Source: JACJYM01 sp965230495
GTDB taxonomy: Bacteria; Bacteroidota; Bacteroidia; Chitinophagales; Saprospiraceae
Assembly (NCBI GenBank): GCA_965230495.1
Contig: OZ246004.1
Span: 2,852,001 to 2,916,000, forward strand
DNA: 64,000 nucleotides
Direction of reading: 5' to 3'
Shown here: one piece after another, positions 61,585-64,000 of the stretch
Layout: the number at the start of each line of letters is the position of its first letter
How positions within the stretch are numbered: the first letter of the stretch is position 1
Notes under the pieces: generated by a model
What the model was told of the DNA's origin: nothing
The model's input: only the letters and a program-made list of their open reading frames with translations
Database searches by the model: none
Position numbers and translations under genes: made by a program

Positions 61585-62973
61585 ATGAACACGATTACAA
61601 CACTTACGGTTACTCAGGAACCCATTATTAAAATTGCAAAAAGAGGCACACGTCATCTCAATACTAACAAAAGCTTGTATGAAAGATTATGTAATAAAGA
61701 AGCCCGTTTAGCTCTCGTAGGATTAGGCTATGTGGGCTTGCCAATAGCATTAGAATTTGCTAATCATTTCAAAGTTATAGGTTATGACATCAATGAAAAT
61801 AGAGTTCAAATGATGAAAAAGGGTATCGACCCTTCCTCAGAATTAACAAAAGAAGATTTCGAAAATAAAGACATCCATTTTACTTCTGCATCAGAAACTT
61901 TAGACAAAGCCGAGATAATTGTAGTAGCCGTGCCAACACCGGTGGGTAAAGACAAAAAACCGAATTTAAACCCTTTAACAAAAGCTTGTGAAACCATCGG
62001 AATCTCTCTCGGAAAAGGAAACATAATTATATTTGAATCCACCGTTTATCCCGGTTGCACAGAAGAAGTATGTATTCCCATTCTTGAAAAAGTATCAGGA
62101 CTGAAATACAATCGGGATTTCTTTATTGGGTATTCTCCAGAACGAATTAATCCTGGAGATAAAATAAATACTCTTACTAACATCAAAAAAATCGTATCAG
62201 GCTCAAATGACCAGACGAAAGAAGAAGTTTATAACTTATATAACCACATTATCAAAGCAGGGGTACACATGGCCCCTTCTATAAAAGTGGCAGAAGCCGC
62301 TAAAATTGTAGAAAACACCCAACGTGATGTCAACATTGCATTGATGAACGAGCTTTCTACTCTATTTGATGTTTTAAACATCAATACGCATGATGTACTT
62401 GCAGCAGCAGGAACGAAATGGAATTTTTTGAACTTTTATCCTGGTCTCGTTGGAGGACATTGCATTGGAGTAGATCCTTATTATTTAATACACAAAGCCA
62501 AAGAAAATCAAGTAAATCTAAATGTCATTTCATCATCCAGAACTATTAATGATCACATGCCACGTCATGTATTTAATTCTGTGTCAAAAGCACTTCATAG
62601 GAAAGGTACTTCTATTAATCAATCCAAGGTATTGATTCTAGGTTCAACATTCAAAGAAAATGTAACCGACATACGAAACTCTAAAGCCGCTGAGATGGCA
62701 CAAATATTCCAAGAAAATGTAAAAACCTTACACGTTGTGGACCCTCATGCTGATGTGGACGAGATGATTGTTCACTATCAACTCCGACTTACCGAAAAGA
62801 TTGAACACGACTACGACGCTATTATTTATGCTGTAAATCATAAAGAATTTGAAGCTCTAGATTGGGAATTCATACATGAAATAAGATCAAATACTGCCGT
62901 AATTTTTGACTTCAAAAAACTACTGGGTTTTCCTGAAAAAGAAGAGAATACAGTTACCTATATAACACTGTAA
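61585..62973 (+). CDS. UDP-N-acetyl-hexosamine dehydrogenase, TviB/WbpA type
   Basis: A nucleotide-sugar dehydrogenase that oxidises a UDP-HexNAc to the uronic acid for exopolysaccharide or O-antigen synthesis. The NAD-binding ALVGLGYVGLPIALEFA, FESTVYPGCTEEVC and catalytic-Cys segment YPGLVGGHCIGVDPYYL are present. I prefer the ATG at 61585 (462 residues) to the one at 61525, since the latter falls at the likely transcription start. Even so the N-terminus is about 30 residues longer than usual. The LytTR-type repeats upstream suggest control by the NO-sensing system. Confidence 0.9.
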   Translation: MNTITTLTVTQEPIIKIAKRGTRHLNTNKSLYERLCNKEARLALVGLGYVGLPIALEFANHFKVIGYDINENRVQMMKKGIDPSSELTKEDFENKDIHFTSASETLDKAEIIVVAVPTPVGKDKKPNLNPLTKACETIGISLGKGNIIIFESTVYPGCTEEVCIPILEKVSGLKYNRDFFIGYSPERINPGDKINTLTNIKKIVSGSNDQTKEEVYNLYNHIIKAGVHMAPSIKVAEAAKIVENTQRDVNIALMNELSTLFDVLNINTHDVLAAAGTKWNFLNFYPGLVGGHCIGVDPYYLIHKAKENQVNLNVISSSRTINDHMPRHVFNSVSKALHRKGTSINQSKVLILGSTFKENVTDIRNSKAAEMAQIFQENVKTLHVVDPHADVDEMIVHYQLRLTEKIEHDYDAIIYAVNHKEFEALDWEFIHEIRSNTAVIFDFKKLLGFPEKEENTVTYITL

Positions 62974-62981
62974 TAATTAAG

Positions 62982-64000
62982 ATGTTTATGAAACAGGTGT
63001 TTATAATAGGAATGATTGTATGGCCGCTATTAAGCTGCGGTCAACAATCATTTTTTGTTGACTCTCTCTTCCAATTCGATCACTCCAATCTAAAAGCTTT
63101 TGAAGAAAAACTATACGAACAGAAAATCTCCCAATTGGAAAAAGAGCTGGGCCTTTCTGTAGGTTTTACGGTATCTAATTCTTTTTTGGACGAAATAGAA
63201 ACTCCAATATCTGCCAGATTAATTATCAGAACTAATCTAGGGGGAGGAGGAATTTGGGATAGCAGAATACAATCTAAAAAACTTCGAAATCAAAAAAAAA
63301 TAGATAGTATAGCTAATAATCATCACATTAATCATAACTACGGTGTGTTTTACAACTATGTGATATACCTCTACAACAAAGAAAAGGCAAATATCATATA
63401 CCAAATATTAAACGAATGTATTAGTCAGGAAAAAGTATTAGAACAATTATACTACAATAAATTAATTGGTTACGAGAGAGTCCTTGATATCAAATCTATC
63501 AGAGATGAATTCGAGTTAGCGGAAGCATCTCAACTCAGTTATAACCTTGTATTCGAAATGGCATTAGACAGTAATATCCAGTTGCCTCGAAAAGAAGAGT
63601 TTGATTTTTGGAAGTTGGATTTTTCAGGATTGATCGATGCCATTCAGAGTGACTCCACTTATATGGATTTAGTTCTTATCGAACATGACAATATTGACTT
63701 AAAACACAAAAGATATGAATTGCCTCAGATCTCCATTTCTATGGGTTACGACATAGCGAGGACCAGACCACATGTCGCAGTAAATTTTAGTAAAAAGATC
63801 TCTTATCAAGACGCAAAAAGCAAGGACTTAGAAAAGCAAAAAGTATCCAATAATTACAAATTGAACAAAATCCAAAAGATCAAAGAATTGGTCAATTATC
63901 AATATCAATACGACTTTAAAATCAAACAAGTCTATCAGTTAAAACATAAGCTAGAGTTATTACTCGAAAGACTACGCATTTTACAAATAAAAAGAGATGC
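62982..64000 (+). CDS. TolC-like outer-membrane protein, cut by right window edge
   Basis: Begins at ATG 62982, nine bases after the dehydrogenase stop; the second ATG (62988) is also possible. A signal peptide (IIGMIVWPLLSCGQQ; Cys about 19 could also serve as a lipobox) is followed by long amphipathic helices (KLYEQKISQLEKELG, ECISQEKVLEQLYYNK) interrupted by beta strands (ISISMGYDIARTRPHVAVNF). This pattern fits outer-membrane efflux/TolC proteins. The frame is open to base 64000. Position suggests a role in polysaccharide export. Confidence 0.65.
   Translation, partial: MFMKQVFIIGMIVWPLLSCGQQSFFVDSLFQFDHSNLKAFEEKLYEQKISQLEKELGLSVGFTVSNSFLDEIETPISARLIIRTNLGGGGIWDSRIQSKKLRNQKKIDSIANNHHINHNYGVFYNYVIYLYNKEKANIIYQILNECISQEKVLEQLYYNKLIGYERVLDIKSIRDEFELAEASQLSYNLVFEMALDSNIQLPRKEEFDFWKLDFSGLIDAIQSDSTYMDLVLIEHDNIDLKHKRYELPQISISMGYDIARTRPHVAVNFSKKISYQDAKSKDLEKQKVSNNYKLNKIQKIKELVNYQYQYDFKIKQVYQLKHKLELLLERLRILQIKRD

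Noticed and set aside
1..64000. CRISPR arrays, rRNA or tRNA genes, insertion-sequence transposases, prophage
   Set aside because: No direct-repeat/spacer series, no tRNA arm patterns, no rRNA core sequences, and no transposase or phage structural motifs were found on reading through the window.

Overview
The window looks like an AT-rich chromosomal segment from a member of the Bacteroidota, most likely a Saprospiria- or Cytophaga/Flavobacterium-like marine or environmental bacterium. This rests on several observations. Secreted proteins end in type IX secretion (T9SS) sorting domains. There is a SusC/OMP-type barrel family and an ECF sigma / FecR / TonB-receptor trio. Promoters follow the TTG-N19-TAnnTTTG form, and Shine-Dalgarno sequences are largely absent. 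The genus is an inference; there is no rRNA or tRNA gene in the window to anchor it.

Layout. 1-8.9 kb: surface and secreted proteins, namely a T9SS protein running off the left edge, two lipoproteins, and a T9SS protein paired with a TPR-CHAT (caspase-like) lipoprotein. Three of these genes share an upstream GTCACAA-N12-ATCATTA element. 9-17.2 kb: mnmG, a small barrel protein, a zinc ribbon, a secreted protein overlapping a flavin reductase, a hydrolase, a methyltransferase, and an SPFH/Arc pair. 17.4-21.5 kb: a compact restriction-modification cassette. Two tandem putative nuclease subunits converge on a cytosine-5 methyltransferase whose N-terminus is an integrase-type arm DNA-binding domain, and four regularly spaced CGGACA repeats abut that gene's start codon. 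21.8-25.7 kb: a large Asp-box beta-propeller protein with two VHL-like beta domains, then a lipoprotein. 26-35.7 kb: housekeeping (relA/spoT, fur, prfC, GHMP kinase, tsaB, lspA) with two ArsR-type regulators and two sigma-54-like promoters.

35.8-43.4 kb: an outer-membrane receptor, then an NAD salvage operon (NrtR regulator, PRPP synthetase, KptA, metallophosphoesterase, nicotinamide phosphoribosyltransferase) with two NrtR-like palindromes placed on its promoter. 43.6-52.9 kb: a giant G8/parallel-beta-helix T9SS protein, an FMN reductase, and the TonB receptor / anti-sigma / sigma trio. 53-56.8 kb: a transglutaminase-7TM protein, an ATP-grasp ligase, a tiny membrane protein and a barrel protein. 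57.0-57.83 kb: a gene-free stretch packed with hairpins whose G-U pairs and terminator point to a large plus-strand structured RNA. 58-64 kb: an H-NOX nitric-oxide sensor, a hybrid histidine kinase and a LytTR response regulator, followed by 21-bp direct repeats and an exopolysaccharide-type locus (nucleotide-sugar dehydrogenase, TolC-like protein cut by the right edge).

The strongest candidates for something undescribed are the arm-domain methyltransferase cassette with its repeat operator and the structured RNA at 57 kb. After these come the KptA-containing NAD salvage operon, the H-NOX/LytTR/polysaccharide link and the protease-less transglutaminase/ATP-grasp operon.
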